64,000 nt of DNA from Hyphomicrobiales bacterium (GTDB lineage: Bacteria; Pseudomonadota; Alphaproteobacteria; Rhizobiales; Rhizobiaceae). Within the stretch, counting starts at the first letter, position 1; each line of letters opens with the position of its first letter. The notes beneath the pieces were generated by a model. The model saw only the letters and a list, made by a program, of their open reading frames with translations, searched no databases and was not told the origin of the DNA. Both the position numbers and the translations under genes were made by a program. The stretch is taken from the NCBI GenBank assembly GCA_900471605.1, contig UCEY01000009.1:316105-380104 (forward strand), read 5' to 3'. Positions 25,865-35,011 of the stretch are shown one piece after another.

Positions 25865-27028
25865 ATGCTCGACCGGATTACCGCCTTCTTTCAAGGGATC
25901 GGCCAGGCCGTCGGGCGCGGCATGGGATTGCTGGTCGCCTGGATCGTCTGGCCCTTCATGGCCGCGCATGGCTGGTACGGAAAACGTCACTGGATGGTGA
26001 AGGGCCCGATCCTCGCCTTTCTCGTGCTGCTGATCGGGCTCTACGGCTATTTCTTCTGGCAGACGCAGGTCTGGACCAATTTCAATCCGAATTTCGTCGA
26101 CAGCTACCGCTGGTCCGAGCGCACCGTGCCGGCCGGCCAGGAACTTCCGGTTTCCAAGCCGGCAGCCGCCAATACGACGACTTCCGCAACCGGCGCCCCG
26201 GCGACCGGCGCGCGGCAGTGCCAGTCGTCGGCGATCGTCGATGCGGCCGCCGACCTCACCGACATGAACGTCAATCAGAACGCCTGGATATCCTCGATGC
26301 TGCTCTACCGGCTCGGGTTCTTCGGTATCGACTGGGATCACACGCCTTTCCTCGACAACAAGGCTTCGTTCCAGCGCGGCGTCAACCAGGCGGTCAGGCG
26401 CACCGCGACCGAGCTCGTCGATACGCTCGGACGGGTGCGCGGAACGTCGAGCATCAACAACAATCTCCAGGACGCGCGCGGCAACCTGCAGTTCGACGAA
26501 TTTTCCTGGTATTTCGGCCTCAGTCCCTTCGGGCCGAAAACGCCGACGCCAAGCTATTATCGCGCCGCGATCGGCAAGCTGAGGGCCTTCAACGCCGACC
26601 TGACCTCCTGCAACGCCACCTTCGACGGCCGCGCCGACAACCTGATCCAGTTCATCGACCGGATCGCCAACGATCTCGGCGGCACCTCGGCGATCCTGCG
26701 GGAGCGCTCTGAGAACTACAATGCCGGCTGGTTCGACACGCGCGCCGACGACCGCTTCTGGTTCGCCTATGGCCAGCTGTACGGTTATTACGCCGTGCTG
26801 ACGGCCGCCGGCGCGGATTTCTCCCAGGTGATCCGCGAGCGCAATATCGGGCCGCTCTGGACCGATACGCTGTCGCAGTTCAAGTCGGCGCTGCGCATCC
26901 AGCCGGCAATCATCTCCAACGGCCGCGAAGACGGCTGGATCATGCCGAGCCACCTGGCGGTGATGGGCTTCTATATCCTGAGAGTCCGCTCGAACCTCGT
27001 GGAAGTGCGCTCGGTGCTCGACCGCTGA
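25865..27028 (+). CDS. DUF2333 family inner-membrane protein
   Basis: A 387-aa protein of the DUF2333 family. Two hydrophobic segments sit near the N-terminus (about 18-35 and 47-66, ILAFLVLLIGLYGYFFW), after which a large domain faces the periplasm. A low-complexity Thr/Ala linker (about 95-115) precedes the conserved part with SSAIVDAAADLTDMNVNQNAW, FDEFSWYFGL and a terminal NGREDGWIMPSHLAVMGFY. Function unknown. GAGGAG lies before the ATG. Confidence 0.88.
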   Translation: MLDRITAFFQGIGQAVGRGMGLLVAWIVWPFMAAHGWYGKRHWMVKGPILAFLVLLIGLYGYFFWQTQVWTNFNPNFVDSYRWSERTVPAGQELPVSKPAAANTTTSATGAPATGARQCQSSAIVDAAADLTDMNVNQNAWISSMLLYRLGFFGIDWDHTPFLDNKASFQRGVNQAVRRTATELVDTLGRVRGTSSINNNLQDARGNLQFDEFSWYFGLSPFGPKTPTPSYYRAAIGKLRAFNADLTSCNATFDGRADNLIQFIDRIANDLGGTSAILRERSENYNAGWFDTRADDRFWFAYGQLYGYYAVLTAAGADFSQVIRERNIGPLWTDTLSQFKSALRIQPAIISNGREDGWIMPSHLAVMGFYILRVRSNLVEVRSVLDR

Positions 27029-27034
27029 GCGCGG

Positions 27035-27505
27035 TCAGTCCTTCGGAAGACTGGGTTCGTCGAGGAAAAACGTTACACCGGGACGTTCGGCGAAGAACTC
27101 GTAGGTGATGCCGACGACCTCGCCGCTCGTGCCCGGCTTGTCACGGAACTTGCCGACGCTGCGGACGTATTTGTAGTGCTCGGCATCGGCCTTGACGCGA
27201 TAGATATTGTGATAGGTGAGGCGCTGGCCGCTGGCGCGCTCATAGGTTTCCATCAATTGCGGCATGTCGTCGGGATGGATCCGCGAGGTGATGGCGACCA
27301 TGTTCATGGGGCCGTCCTTCGGCTCCAGGCCCAGGATGCGACAGACATCCTCGGTCGCAAAGAAGTGGCCGGTGTCCAGATCGATCCGCCAATAACCGTA
27401 GAAACGGAAGGCTGAGACAAGTTCAACGACTTCGTCTGTCGTAAGTCCCACTTCCTGGTATTGAGTATTGACGCGTTTTTCGGTGTGTTCGACCCAAAAC
27501 GTCAA
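27035..27505 (-). CDS. PAS-domain protein
   Basis: A 156-aa protein made of one PAS_3-type domain (about 25-145: FYGYWRIDLDTGHFFATEDVCRILGL, RIHPDDMPQLMETY) with no output module. The start is probably TTG at 27503-27505, which follows GGGAGAAAAAGA; no in-frame ATG occurs before the domain. It lies downstream of the LuxR-type gene at 27543 and may act with it. Confidence 0.8.
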   Translation of the reverse strand: MTFWVEHTEKRVNTQYQEVGLTTDEVVELVSAFRFYGYWRIDLDTGHFFATEDVCRILGLEPKDGPMNMVAITSRIHPDDMPQLMETYERASGQRLTYHNIYRVKADAEHYKYVRSVGKFRDKPGTSGEVVGITYEFFAERPGVTFFLDEPSLPKD

Positions 27506-27542
27506 TCTTTTTCTCCCATAGGCCGGGAGAAACGCCCCAACC

Positions 27543-28268
27543 TCACACTATGAGTCTCAATCTCAACGCCTTAGCTACCAACTGGGTGCGGTTGACGCAA
27601 TCCAGTTTCTTTATGGCATTGGTCATATATGCGTTAACGGTGTGGTCCGAGAGGGAAAGGATCCGGCCGATCTCGGAAGAGGTCTTGCCCTGCGCCGTCC
27701 AGCGGACCACCTCCAGCTCGCGGGTGGTGAGCGGACCGGCGGTGCCGGTATGGGTACTGCGGCGGATATTGTCGAACACATTGAAGGCATGCAGCACGAT
27801 CATGCCGATCTCGTTGAGCTCCACCTGGCTCAGCCGAGGCCGGGTACCGTCGAAGCGCAGCATGAACCGGGCGCCATCGATCGAATGCGTTGCCATCGCG
27901 ACGCTGGAGATGATCTCGAAGCGGCGCTGCAGATCGTCCATTTCGGCCGGGACGGAGAAGCCGCGCACGCTTTCCGGATCGTCGATCGACCAACAGAAGG
28001 GAAGGGCGGATTTGGTGATGATCGGCGCCACCGGGCACAGCTTCAAAAGGCGGCGGCGGTCGAACTCTTGCACATAGGCCGCAGGCAGCGTCGTCTCGAC
28101 GATCATCCGCGACAAAAGTACCTCGTCGGCCCTGGTGGCGACGAAAAGCGTGATGTGGCGAAACCCGAACTCATGGGCGATGCGCTTCATCGCGGCAAAT
28201 ATTTCAACACGCGAATCCGCGGCGGAAATCTCGCTGTTCAGAATCGATTGCCGTTCCAAGGTGATCAT
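27543..28268 (-). CDS. LuxR-type regulator (solo)
   Basis: A 241-aa regulator: an autoinducer-binding-like domain (about 15-160) followed by a LuxR helix-turn-helix (about 175-238: LTTRELEVVRWTAQGKTSSEIGRILSLSDHTVN). In the ligand domain the usual Tyr-x3-Asp-Pro block is replaced by LLKLCPVAPII, so AHL binding is doubtful. No luxI-type synthase is in the window. Followed by the PAS gene on the same strand after 37 bp. Confidence 0.88.
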   Translation of the reverse strand: MITLERQSILNSEISAADSRVEIFAAMKRIAHEFGFRHITLFVATRADEVLLSRMIVETTLPAAYVQEFDRRRLLKLCPVAPIITKSALPFCWSIDDPESVRGFSVPAEMDDLQRRFEIISSVAMATHSIDGARFMLRFDGTRPRLSQVELNEIGMIVLHAFNVFDNIRRSTHTGTAGPLTTRELEVVRWTAQGKTSSEIGRILSLSDHTVNAYMTNAIKKLDCVNRTQLVAKALRLRLIV

Positions 28269-28425
28269 GCGGGCGAAGCTGGCGGATGGTTTATGTTACC
28301 GTTAAGAAATATACAAATCTGTTTGAATAGCCAGCGAAATTTCGTGCAGCGCAGCAGAAACCCACCATATTTCCGATACTCGCTCACTTTATTTCCATAA
28401 ATTCATGGGGTTACCGAAATGAGAT

Positions 28426-28887
28426 TTATACGGGGATATGTCCCGTCGCCTTGATTTCCTCCATGACCGCATAGGTGTGGGTTTCCCGGACCCCCGGAAG
28501 CGGGAGAATCACCTCCGAGAGGAATTGCCGGTAGGCCTCCATTCCCGCGACCCGCGCCTTCACCAGATAATCGAAGCCGCCCGCCACCATGTGGCATTCC
28601 ATGACGTCGTCGCTGCGCTTCACGGCGGCGGCGAATGCGTCGAAAACGTCGGGCGTGGTGCGGTCGAGTTTGACCTGCACGAAGACGAGCAGATTGCGCC
28701 CGAGCTTTTCCGGCGACAGCAAAGCGCTATAACCGGTGATGTAACCTTCACGGGTCAGCCGCTTGACGCGTTCGGCGGTCGCCGTCGGTGAAAGCGAGAC
28801 GCGATCGGCGAGTTCGAGATTGCTCAGGCGCCCCTCTTTCTGGAGTGCGCGGAGGATTTTCCGGTCGAGACGGTCGAGGTCTTTCAT
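28426..28887 (-). CDS. putR: Lrp/AsnC regulator of proline catabolism
   Basis: A 153-aa Lrp-family protein with winged helix (LDRLDRKILRALQKEGRLSN; SPTATAERVKRL) and RAM domain (VMECHMVAGGFDYLVKARV). It is divergent from putA with 111 bp between starts. In rhizobia and Agrobacterium the equivalent PutR activates putA in response to proline. The PutA here has no visible DNA-binding N-terminus, which agrees with a separate regulator. Confidence 0.92.
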   Translation of the reverse strand: MKDLDRLDRKILRALQKEGRLSNLELADRVSLSPTATAERVKRLTREGYITGYSALLSPEKLGRNLLVFVQVKLDRTTPDVFDAFAAAVKRSDDVMECHMVAGGFDYLVKARVAGMEAYRQFLSEVILPLPGVRETHTYAVMEEIKATGHIPV

Positions 28888-28998
28888 GTTTCGCTACAGT
28901 TTTCTGAATTTACCGTGATCTATTCCGTCAATGCCACAATAATCCGCTGAAATCACCACGGAATTCCCGCTATGGGGAGAATGAAACGGAGATGCCAC

Positions 28999-31900
28999 AT
29001 GACTCAACCCGCGAGCCAGATTCTGACCGAGCCCTTCATTCCCTTTAATGCGCCCTATGCCGGCGACGACGACCGGCTGATCCGGCAGTTCGCCGCCCGC
29101 ACCAGCTTCACGTCTTCGCAGGATGCGGCGATCGATCAGCGGGCACGCCGCATGATCAACGCCATCCGCGACGGCTCCGGCAAGGTCGGCGGCGTCGAGG
29201 ATTTTTTGCGCGAATACGGGCTTTCGACCCGCGAAGGGCTGGCGTTGATGGTGCTGGCCGAGGCGCTTTTGCGCGTGCCCGACGCGCTGACCCAGGACCG
29301 GCTGATCGAGGACAAGCTGCGCGAGGGCGGCTGGAGCACCCATGAAGCCTCCGGCGAGAGCTGGTTCGTCTCGGCCTCGGCCTGGGCGCTGGCGGTTTCG
29401 GCGCGGGTGATCGGCCCCGGCGAGACGCCGGAAGGCATCCTGCGCGGTCTCGTCAAGCGTGTCGGCCTGCCGACGGTGCGCAGCGCCACCAAGCAGGCGA
29501 TGCGTTTCCTCGGCCACCATTTCGTGCTCGGCGAGACGATGAAGGACGCGCTTTCCCGCGCCGCCAAAAGCGAGGAGAAGGGATACCGTCATTCCTTCGA
29601 CATGCTGGGCGAAGGCGCCCGCACGGCGGAAGATGCCAAGCGTTATTTCCGCTCCTATGCGGACGCGATCCAGTCGATCGGCGCGCATATGAAAAAGCAT
29701 GGCAAGGGTCGCCAGCTTCCCGACCGGATGGGCATTTCGGTCAAGCTTTCGGCGCTGCATCCGCGCTACCTCGCCACCCACCGCGACCGGGTGATGGCGC
29801 AACTGGTGCCGGATCTTCTCGACCTCGCCCGGATGGCGAAGGAACACCAGCTCAATTTTACCGTCGACGCGGAAGAGGCGGACCGGCTGGAACTGTCGCT
29901 CGATGTGATCGCGGCCGTGTTCTCCGATCCGTCGCTTGCCGGCTGGGACGGGTTCGGCCTGGCGATCCAGGCCTATCAGAAGCGGGCGCCCCAGGTCATC
30001 GACTATATCGACCAGCTGTGCACGACGCTCGGCCGGCGGATGATGGTGCGGCTCGTCAAGGGGGCCTATTGGGATACCGAGGTGAAGCGGGCGCAGGAGC
30101 GCGGGATCGAGGACTATCCGGTCTGGACCCGAAAGCCGGCGACGGACCTTTCCTATCTCGCCTGCGCCCAGCAGCTGCTTGCCAAGCGGGCGCGGATCTT
30201 TCCGCAATTTGCGACCCATAACGCACTGACCGTCGCGACCATTCTGGAGCTTGCCGGGCCCGACCGCACCGGCTTTGAATTCCAGCGTCTGCATGGCATG
30301 GGCGAGGCGCTTTACGACGATCTGCTCGACAGCAACGACCGGATCGCCTGCCGCATCTATGCGCCGGTCGGCGGGTATCGCGACCTGCTCGCCTATCTGG
30401 TGCGCCGTCTGCTGGAAAACGGCGCCAATTCCTCCTTCGTGGCGGTTGCCGGCGACAAACAGGTGCCGGTCGAAAAGCTGCTGGAGCGACCGTCGGCGCG
30501 GCTCGGGCTCGACGACGGGATCAGTGCGCGGCACAAGCAGATCCCGCTGCCCTCCGATATCTACGGCCGCCGCAAGAACAGCGCCGGTTTCGAATTCGGC
30601 CACCGGGTCGAACTCGAGCGGCTGATGGCGAGTGTTTCGAAATCCTGGGGCGAGGTGAAGGCCGTGCCGCTGGTGGCGGGCGTGACCTCCAAGGCGCAGG
30701 AGAAGCCTGTGAGGTCTCCTTCCGACCGTGCAAAGGTCGTCGGCACCGTACGCGATGCGACGCCGGCCGACGTGGATGCCGCCTTTGCCGCTGCGGCCAA
30801 GGCCTTCCGGGCCTGGTCGCGCCAGCCGGTGGAGATTCGCGCCGCCTGCCTGGAGCGGGCCGCCGGGCTGCTCGAGGAAAACCGCGACCGGCTGCTGGCA
30901 CTGCTCGCCGCCGAGGCGGGCAAGACACTGGACGACGGGATCGCCGAGATCCGCGAGGCGGTGGATTTCTGCCGCTATTATGCCGACAAGGGCCGCGAGC
31001 TGTTTGCCGCTCCGACGCCGATGCCGGGGCCGACCGGCGAGGACAATCGCCATTTCTGGCGCGGTCGTGGTGTGTTCGGCTGCATTTCGCCGTGGAATTT
31101 CCCGCTGGCGATCTTCCTCGGGCAGATTTCCGCGGCGCTCGTTGCCGGCAATACCGTCGTTGCAAAACCGGCACCGCAGACGCCACTGATCGCGTTTGAG
31201 GCGATCCGGCTGTTCCACCAGGCCGGCGTTCCGGTCGAGGCGCTGACGCTGGTGCCGGGTGGCCCCGATGTCGGCGCGGCGATCACCGCGCATCCCAGGC
31301 TCGCCGGCATCGCCTTTACCGGCTCGACGAAGACGGCGCACGCGATCAACCGGGCGCTGGCCGCCAAGGACGGGCCGATCGTGCCGCTGATCGCCGAGAC
31401 CGGCGGCATCAACGCGATGATCGTCGATGCCACGGCGCTTTCGGAACAGGTGGCGGACGATGTCGTCGTCTCGGCCTTCCGCTCCGCCGGCCAGCGCTGC
31501 TCGGCGCTGCGCCTGCTGTTCCTGCAGGAGGATGTCGCCGACGGCATGCTGACGATGATCGAGGGGGCGGCGGCCGAACTCAATCTCGGCGATCCGGTAA
31601 AACAGAATACCGATGTCGGGCCGATCATCGACGAGAACCAGACGAAGATGCTGGCCGATCACGTTGCGGACATGCGGGCGAAAAAACAGAAGGTGCGTTA
31701 TGCGGGCAAGGCCCCGGAAACCGGCAATTTCTTCGCTCCGCATATCATCGAGCTCGACAGCGCCGCGACGCTCACCAAGGAGGTGTTCGGCCCGGTTCTC
31801 CATGTGGTGCGCTTCAAGGCCAAGGAGTTCGACAAGGTACTTTCCGCGATCGATGCGACAGGCTACGGCCTCACACTCGGCATCCACAGCCGCATCGAGG

Positions 31901-32133
31901 CGACGATCCGCAAGGTGACCGAGACGCTCGACACCGGCAATGTCTATGTCAACCGCAACATGATCGGCGCCGTGGTCGGCACCCAGCCTTTCGGCGGTTC
32001 TGGTCTTTCCGGCACCGGCTTCAAGGCGGGCGGCCCGGCCTACCTGATGCGCTTTGCCGAAGAGCAGGTCATCTCGGTCAACACCGCCGCCGCCGGAGGC
32101 AATGCCAGCCTGATCGCGATTGGGGAGGGGTGA
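28999..32133 (+). CDS. putA: Bifunctional proline dehydrogenase / P5C dehydrogenase
   Basis: A 1044-aa PutA that oxidises proline to glutamate through a channelled P5C intermediate. N-terminal PRODH barrel (about 90-470: MGISVKLSALHPRY, FTVDAEEADRLELSL, MVRLVKGAYWD, FATHN, EFQRLHGMGE) and C-terminal aldehyde dehydrogenase (about 530-1035: GCISPWNFPLAIFLGQISAALVAGN, GSTKTAHAINRAL, AETGGINAMIVD, catalytic Cys in SAGQRCSALRLL). Length fits the short type A form without the extra C-terminal domain. GGAG precedes the ATG at 28999. Regulated by the divergent putR. Confidence 0.97.
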   Translation: MTQPASQILTEPFIPFNAPYAGDDDRLIRQFAARTSFTSSQDAAIDQRARRMINAIRDGSGKVGGVEDFLREYGLSTREGLALMVLAEALLRVPDALTQDRLIEDKLREGGWSTHEASGESWFVSASAWALAVSARVIGPGETPEGILRGLVKRVGLPTVRSATKQAMRFLGHHFVLGETMKDALSRAAKSEEKGYRHSFDMLGEGARTAEDAKRYFRSYADAIQSIGAHMKKHGKGRQLPDRMGISVKLSALHPRYLATHRDRVMAQLVPDLLDLARMAKEHQLNFTVDAEEADRLELSLDVIAAVFSDPSLAGWDGFGLAIQAYQKRAPQVIDYIDQLCTTLGRRMMVRLVKGAYWDTEVKRAQERGIEDYPVWTRKPATDLSYLACAQQLLAKRARIFPQFATHNALTVATILELAGPDRTGFEFQRLHGMGEALYDDLLDSNDRIACRIYAPVGGYRDLLAYLVRRLLENGANSSFVAVAGDKQVPVEKLLERPSARLGLDDGISARHKQIPLPSDIYGRRKNSAGFEFGHRVELERLMASVSKSWGEVKAVPLVAGVTSKAQEKPVRSPSDRAKVVGTVRDATPADVDAAFAAAAKAFRAWSRQPVEIRAACLERAAGLLEENRDRLLALLAAEAGKTLDDGIAEIREAVDFCRYYADKGRELFAAPTPMPGPTGEDNRHFWRGRGVFGCISPWNFPLAIFLGQISAALVAGNTVVAKPAPQTPLIAFEAIRLFHQAGVPVEALTLVPGGPDVGAAITAHPRLAGIAFTGSTKTAHAINRALAAKDGPIVPLIAETGGINAMIVDATALSEQVADDVVVSAFRSAGQRCSALRLLFLQEDVADGMLTMIEGAAAELNLGDPVKQNTDVGPIIDENQTKMLADHVADMRAKKQKVRYAGKAPETGNFFAPHIIELDSAATLTKEVFGPVLHVVRFKAKEFDKVLSAIDATGYGLTLGIHSRIEATIRKVTETLDTGNVYVNRNMIGAVVGTQPFGGSGLSGTGFKAGGPAYLMRFAEEQVISVNTAAAGGNASLIAIGEG

Positions 32134-32138
32134 GGAAC

Positions 32139-32298
32139 GGTCCGGCGCAGCCGGAGCAATCGATCCAGCGAATCGATTGCAGTGACGAACGCGCTGAGCC
32201 CTAGCGAAGCGCCGGCGGGCGTGACGGCTTGCCTGCAAAACGCTCCAGCGGAGCGTTTTGAACGCCGGGCGGGTCCGGCGCAGCCGGAGCAATCGATC
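32139..32298. repeat. Intergenic repeat patch downstream of putA
   Basis: This part of the 462-bp gap holds a 27-bp direct repeat (32139-32165 and 32272-32298, starting GGTCCGGCGCAGCCGGAG), an internal hairpin (CAAAACGCTC at 32236-32245 with GAGCGTTTTG at 32251-32260), and at 32187-32215 a 29-bp module that recurs with 24 of 29 matches at 48090-48118. It looks like a member of a dispersed non-coding repeat family as found in Rhizobiaceae. Confidence 0.7.
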
Positions 32299-32342
32299 TG
32301 GCAATCCAGGCAAGCGCCCACAATCGCGATCACCGATCAAAC

Positions 32343-32372
32343 CAAAAGGCCCGGAGCGATGCGGGCCTTTTG
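32343..32372 (+). terminator. Rho-independent terminator, end of putA region
   Basis: A perfect 10-bp stem, CAAAAGGCCC (32343-32352) with GGGCCTTTTG (32363-32372). The A-stretch and T-stretch inside the stem make it active in either direction. It probably stops read-through from putA into the receptor gene. Confidence 0.8.
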
Positions 32373-32420
32373 CGTGCGCTCCTGTTGTATTTCTACAACG
32401 GCAAGGGGTTCGTATAAATA

Positions 32421-32462
32421 TGATCAACAGAGTCATGTTTTAATAATTGACAATTTAAGTCA
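32421..32462 (+). promoter_or_regulatory. Two RirA-type iron boxes
   Basis: TGA-N9-TCA occurs at 32421-32435 and again at 32448-32462, matching the iron-responsive (IRO) consensus of the rhizobial repressor RirA. A TATAAA at 32413-32418 is a possible -10. Both sites lie within 180 bp upstream of the TonB receptor start. Confidence 0.65.
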
Positions 32463-32595
32463 TGTTTTCTACTGGCAATGAATAAGGCAACTTCCTGCCT
32501 CCCGCCACATTTTTGCCAGATTTGAAAAGGGCCGCCGCCTTTCCGGTGCGTTAGCGCGCGCCGATGGTTTCGCGTGCCCGCCTGAAAGGAAAGTT

Positions 32596-34833
32596 ATGGT
32601 CAGCCGGCGTTTGCGATCGACCCTCACCACCTGCACCGCGCTTGCGGTGTTTTCCCTGGCTTACGGGGCCTCGGCCCAGCAGGCCGCGCAGCAGTCGGAC
32701 ACGACGCTGAAGCCGATCGTGCTCAAGGGGAAACGGGTGCAGGCGGGGGATGTGGCCGCGGACACGCCGCTTGCGAGCACGACGACGGCGGAAGAGATTG
32801 CGAAGAAGGAAATAGGCAGCCTGCAAGACCTAGGCAGAACGACCGAAGCGGGTGTCGACTATGTCGATACCAAGCCCGGCAAACCGGGCGGCCTTTTTGT
32901 TCGCGGTCTCGGCGGCCCGCGTGTCGTTACTCTGGTCGATAACATTCCGATTCAGTATTTCGAGAACTTTGCCCGGGCAGGACAGGCGACGACCAGCCTT
33001 AGCAGCACAAACTCGACTTTCGACTTCTCCTCTCTTTCCACCGTGGACGTGGTGCGCGGGGCCGATTCCAGCCGCATTGGTTCGGGTGCGCTTGGCGGTG
33101 CGCTGGTTCTGCGCACGCTGGAGCCGGAAGATTTGATCGATCCGGATAGGGACTGGGGCGGTGTGGCAAAGGCGACCGGCGACAGCGGGGATAGAAGCGT
33201 CGGCGGATCCATTGCCGTGACCAAGAAGATCGAAAATACGTCCATTCTTTTCCAGGGCTCCTATAAGCATGGACATGAACAAGACAATCGGGGTGTTAAG
33301 GATATCGACGGCGCCAGCCGCACGGTTGCCAATCCTTCCGACACCGATCAAAGCAACCTGATGTTCAAGGTCCGTCATGATATAGAAGGCGGCCACCGCA
33401 TCGGCATCACTGCGGAACGGTTCCTCTCAGAGAGCGACACGGACCTGAGGACGCTGTGGGGCGGGATCACGCCTACCTCGTATCTCACCGGCGAATACCG
33501 CGGCAATGAAACCAGAGAGCGCGACCGCGTGTCGCTCGACTACGAATATGAGGCGCCGGAAGCCGGGTCGCCGATCAGCCGCGCCAATTTCGCGCTCTAC
33601 TGGCAGCGCCTTGCACAGGAGTCCGGTTCGGGGAGCCTCCGAAACAACGGCACCACCTATATCCGCCACGACAGCATGCAGAACAATGCCTACGGTATTA
33701 CCGGCGGGATGGAGTCCGATTTCGCGACCGACGGTATAAACCATACCGTCCGCCTTGGCGGCAATGCCCAGTTGCAATACTTTAACGAATATCTTTACGC
33801 CAACACGGCTGGTTCGACTGCGGCTTCCGAATCCGACATCCCGGATGTTTCGGGCAAGTCGATGGGGATCTATCTTGAAGACCAGATGGCTTTCGGCAAC
33901 AGCGGCCTTACTCTAACGCCAGGCATCCGGTTTGATGCCTATAGTTACGATCCGGATGCGTCTCTGGCGGGCAATACCGGCTATGGCCCGCTCGGCTATC
34001 CCACGAGTAACGACGGGTCGCGGTTCTCGCCGAAGCTACTTGCGACATATGACCTGACATCGCAGGTGCAACTCTTCGCGCAATGGGCTATGGCCTATCG
34101 CGCTCCGACGATGAATGAACTTTATCTGATGTTCCCGAACATCTCCTCGGGTTATGCCGTGGTGGGCAATCCAACTCTGAAGGCAGAGACCAGCAACGGC
34201 TTCGAAATCGGCGCGACTTACACAGACGCCGACCTGAGCGGCAAGCTCACACTGTTCCACAATCGATACAAGAACTTCATCGATCAAGTGACCGAGAGTA
34301 CCTCACTTTGGGCGAGTCCGTTCCCTCCGTTCGGGCCGGGATCCATCTTCATCTATCGTAACCGCGCACATGTCGAGATTTCCGGCGTAGAAGCGAAAGT
34401 CCGTAAAGAATTCGCGAACGGCTTCTTCGCCCATGCCTCGATGGCGTACGCTTTTGGCAGAGATACCGATACAAACGAATACATCCGCACCGTCGCGCCG
34501 TTCAAGGCGATCCTCGGCGTCGGCTACAATCAGGAAACTTGGGGTGCGGAACTGACCGGGATTTTCTCCACCGGCATGCGTCCCGACGGACAGAGCAGCA
34601 CGTTTGAGGCACCCGGCTACGGGATCGCAAACCTGTCGGGATGGTGGGAGCCGGAACAAGCCAAGGGGCTTCGTGTCCAGGCCGGGGTCTACAACATCTT
34701 CGACACGCGATACTACAATGCGGTGGGGACTCGCAGCGTCAACCCCAGCAGCGTAAGCGCGACCAACCAGCCTGTGGCCTTTTATTCCGAACCCGGCCGG
34801 ACGTTCAAAGTCTCGCTCACCCAGCGGTTCTGA
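32596..34833 (+). CDS. TonB-dependent outer-membrane receptor, haem/haemoglobin type
   Basis: A 745-aa receptor: signal peptide (about 1-28, ending ASA), plug domain (about 55-170: GGLFVRGLGGPRVVTLVDNIP, VDVVRGADSSRIGSGALGG) and a 22-strand barrel ending in Phe (LTQRF). The YRAPTMNELYL and NPTLKAETSNGFEIG blocks are the FRAP and NPNL boxes of haem receptors such as HmuR/ShmR. No His is present between these two boxes, where haem receptors often carry one. Iron control is supported by two TGA-N9-TCA sites upstream. AAAGGAAAG precedes the ATG. Confidence 0.88.
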   Translation: MVSRRLRSTLTTCTALAVFSLAYGASAQQAAQQSDTTLKPIVLKGKRVQAGDVAADTPLASTTTAEEIAKKEIGSLQDLGRTTEAGVDYVDTKPGKPGGLFVRGLGGPRVVTLVDNIPIQYFENFARAGQATTSLSSTNSTFDFSSLSTVDVVRGADSSRIGSGALGGALVLRTLEPEDLIDPDRDWGGVAKATGDSGDRSVGGSIAVTKKIENTSILFQGSYKHGHEQDNRGVKDIDGASRTVANPSDTDQSNLMFKVRHDIEGGHRIGITAERFLSESDTDLRTLWGGITPTSYLTGEYRGNETRERDRVSLDYEYEAPEAGSPISRANFALYWQRLAQESGSGSLRNNGTTYIRHDSMQNNAYGITGGMESDFATDGINHTVRLGGNAQLQYFNEYLYANTAGSTAASESDIPDVSGKSMGIYLEDQMAFGNSGLTLTPGIRFDAYSYDPDASLAGNTGYGPLGYPTSNDGSRFSPKLLATYDLTSQVQLFAQWAMAYRAPTMNELYLMFPNISSGYAVVGNPTLKAETSNGFEIGATYTDADLSGKLTLFHNRYKNFIDQVTESTSLWASPFPPFGPGSIFIYRNRAHVEISGVEAKVRKEFANGFFAHASMAYAFGRDTDTNEYIRTVAPFKAILGVGYNQETWGAELTGIFSTGMRPDGQSSTFEAPGYGIANLSGWWEPEQAKGLRVQAGVYNIFDTRYYNAVGTRSVNPSSVSATNQPVAFYSEPGRTFKVSLTQRF

Positions 34834-35011
34834 TTCCAAATATCGGCGGGGGCGCCGGGGTAGGGCGGTGCGGGAAATCGCGCCACCCTTTTCTGTACCG
34901 CGAGAAGTTGTGACTGCCGCTCCTGTCGCTATTCACACATCGCTTTTCCCCCGCTAATCATAACCAGACAGGCATATTTGGGTTCGACGGAAGAACGGGA
35001 GCGGGGAACGC

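Noticed and set aside
28894..32436. 1180-codon open frame antisense to putA
   Set aside because: Arg/Asp/His-rich shadow frame with no family match; putA is unmistakable on the other strand.
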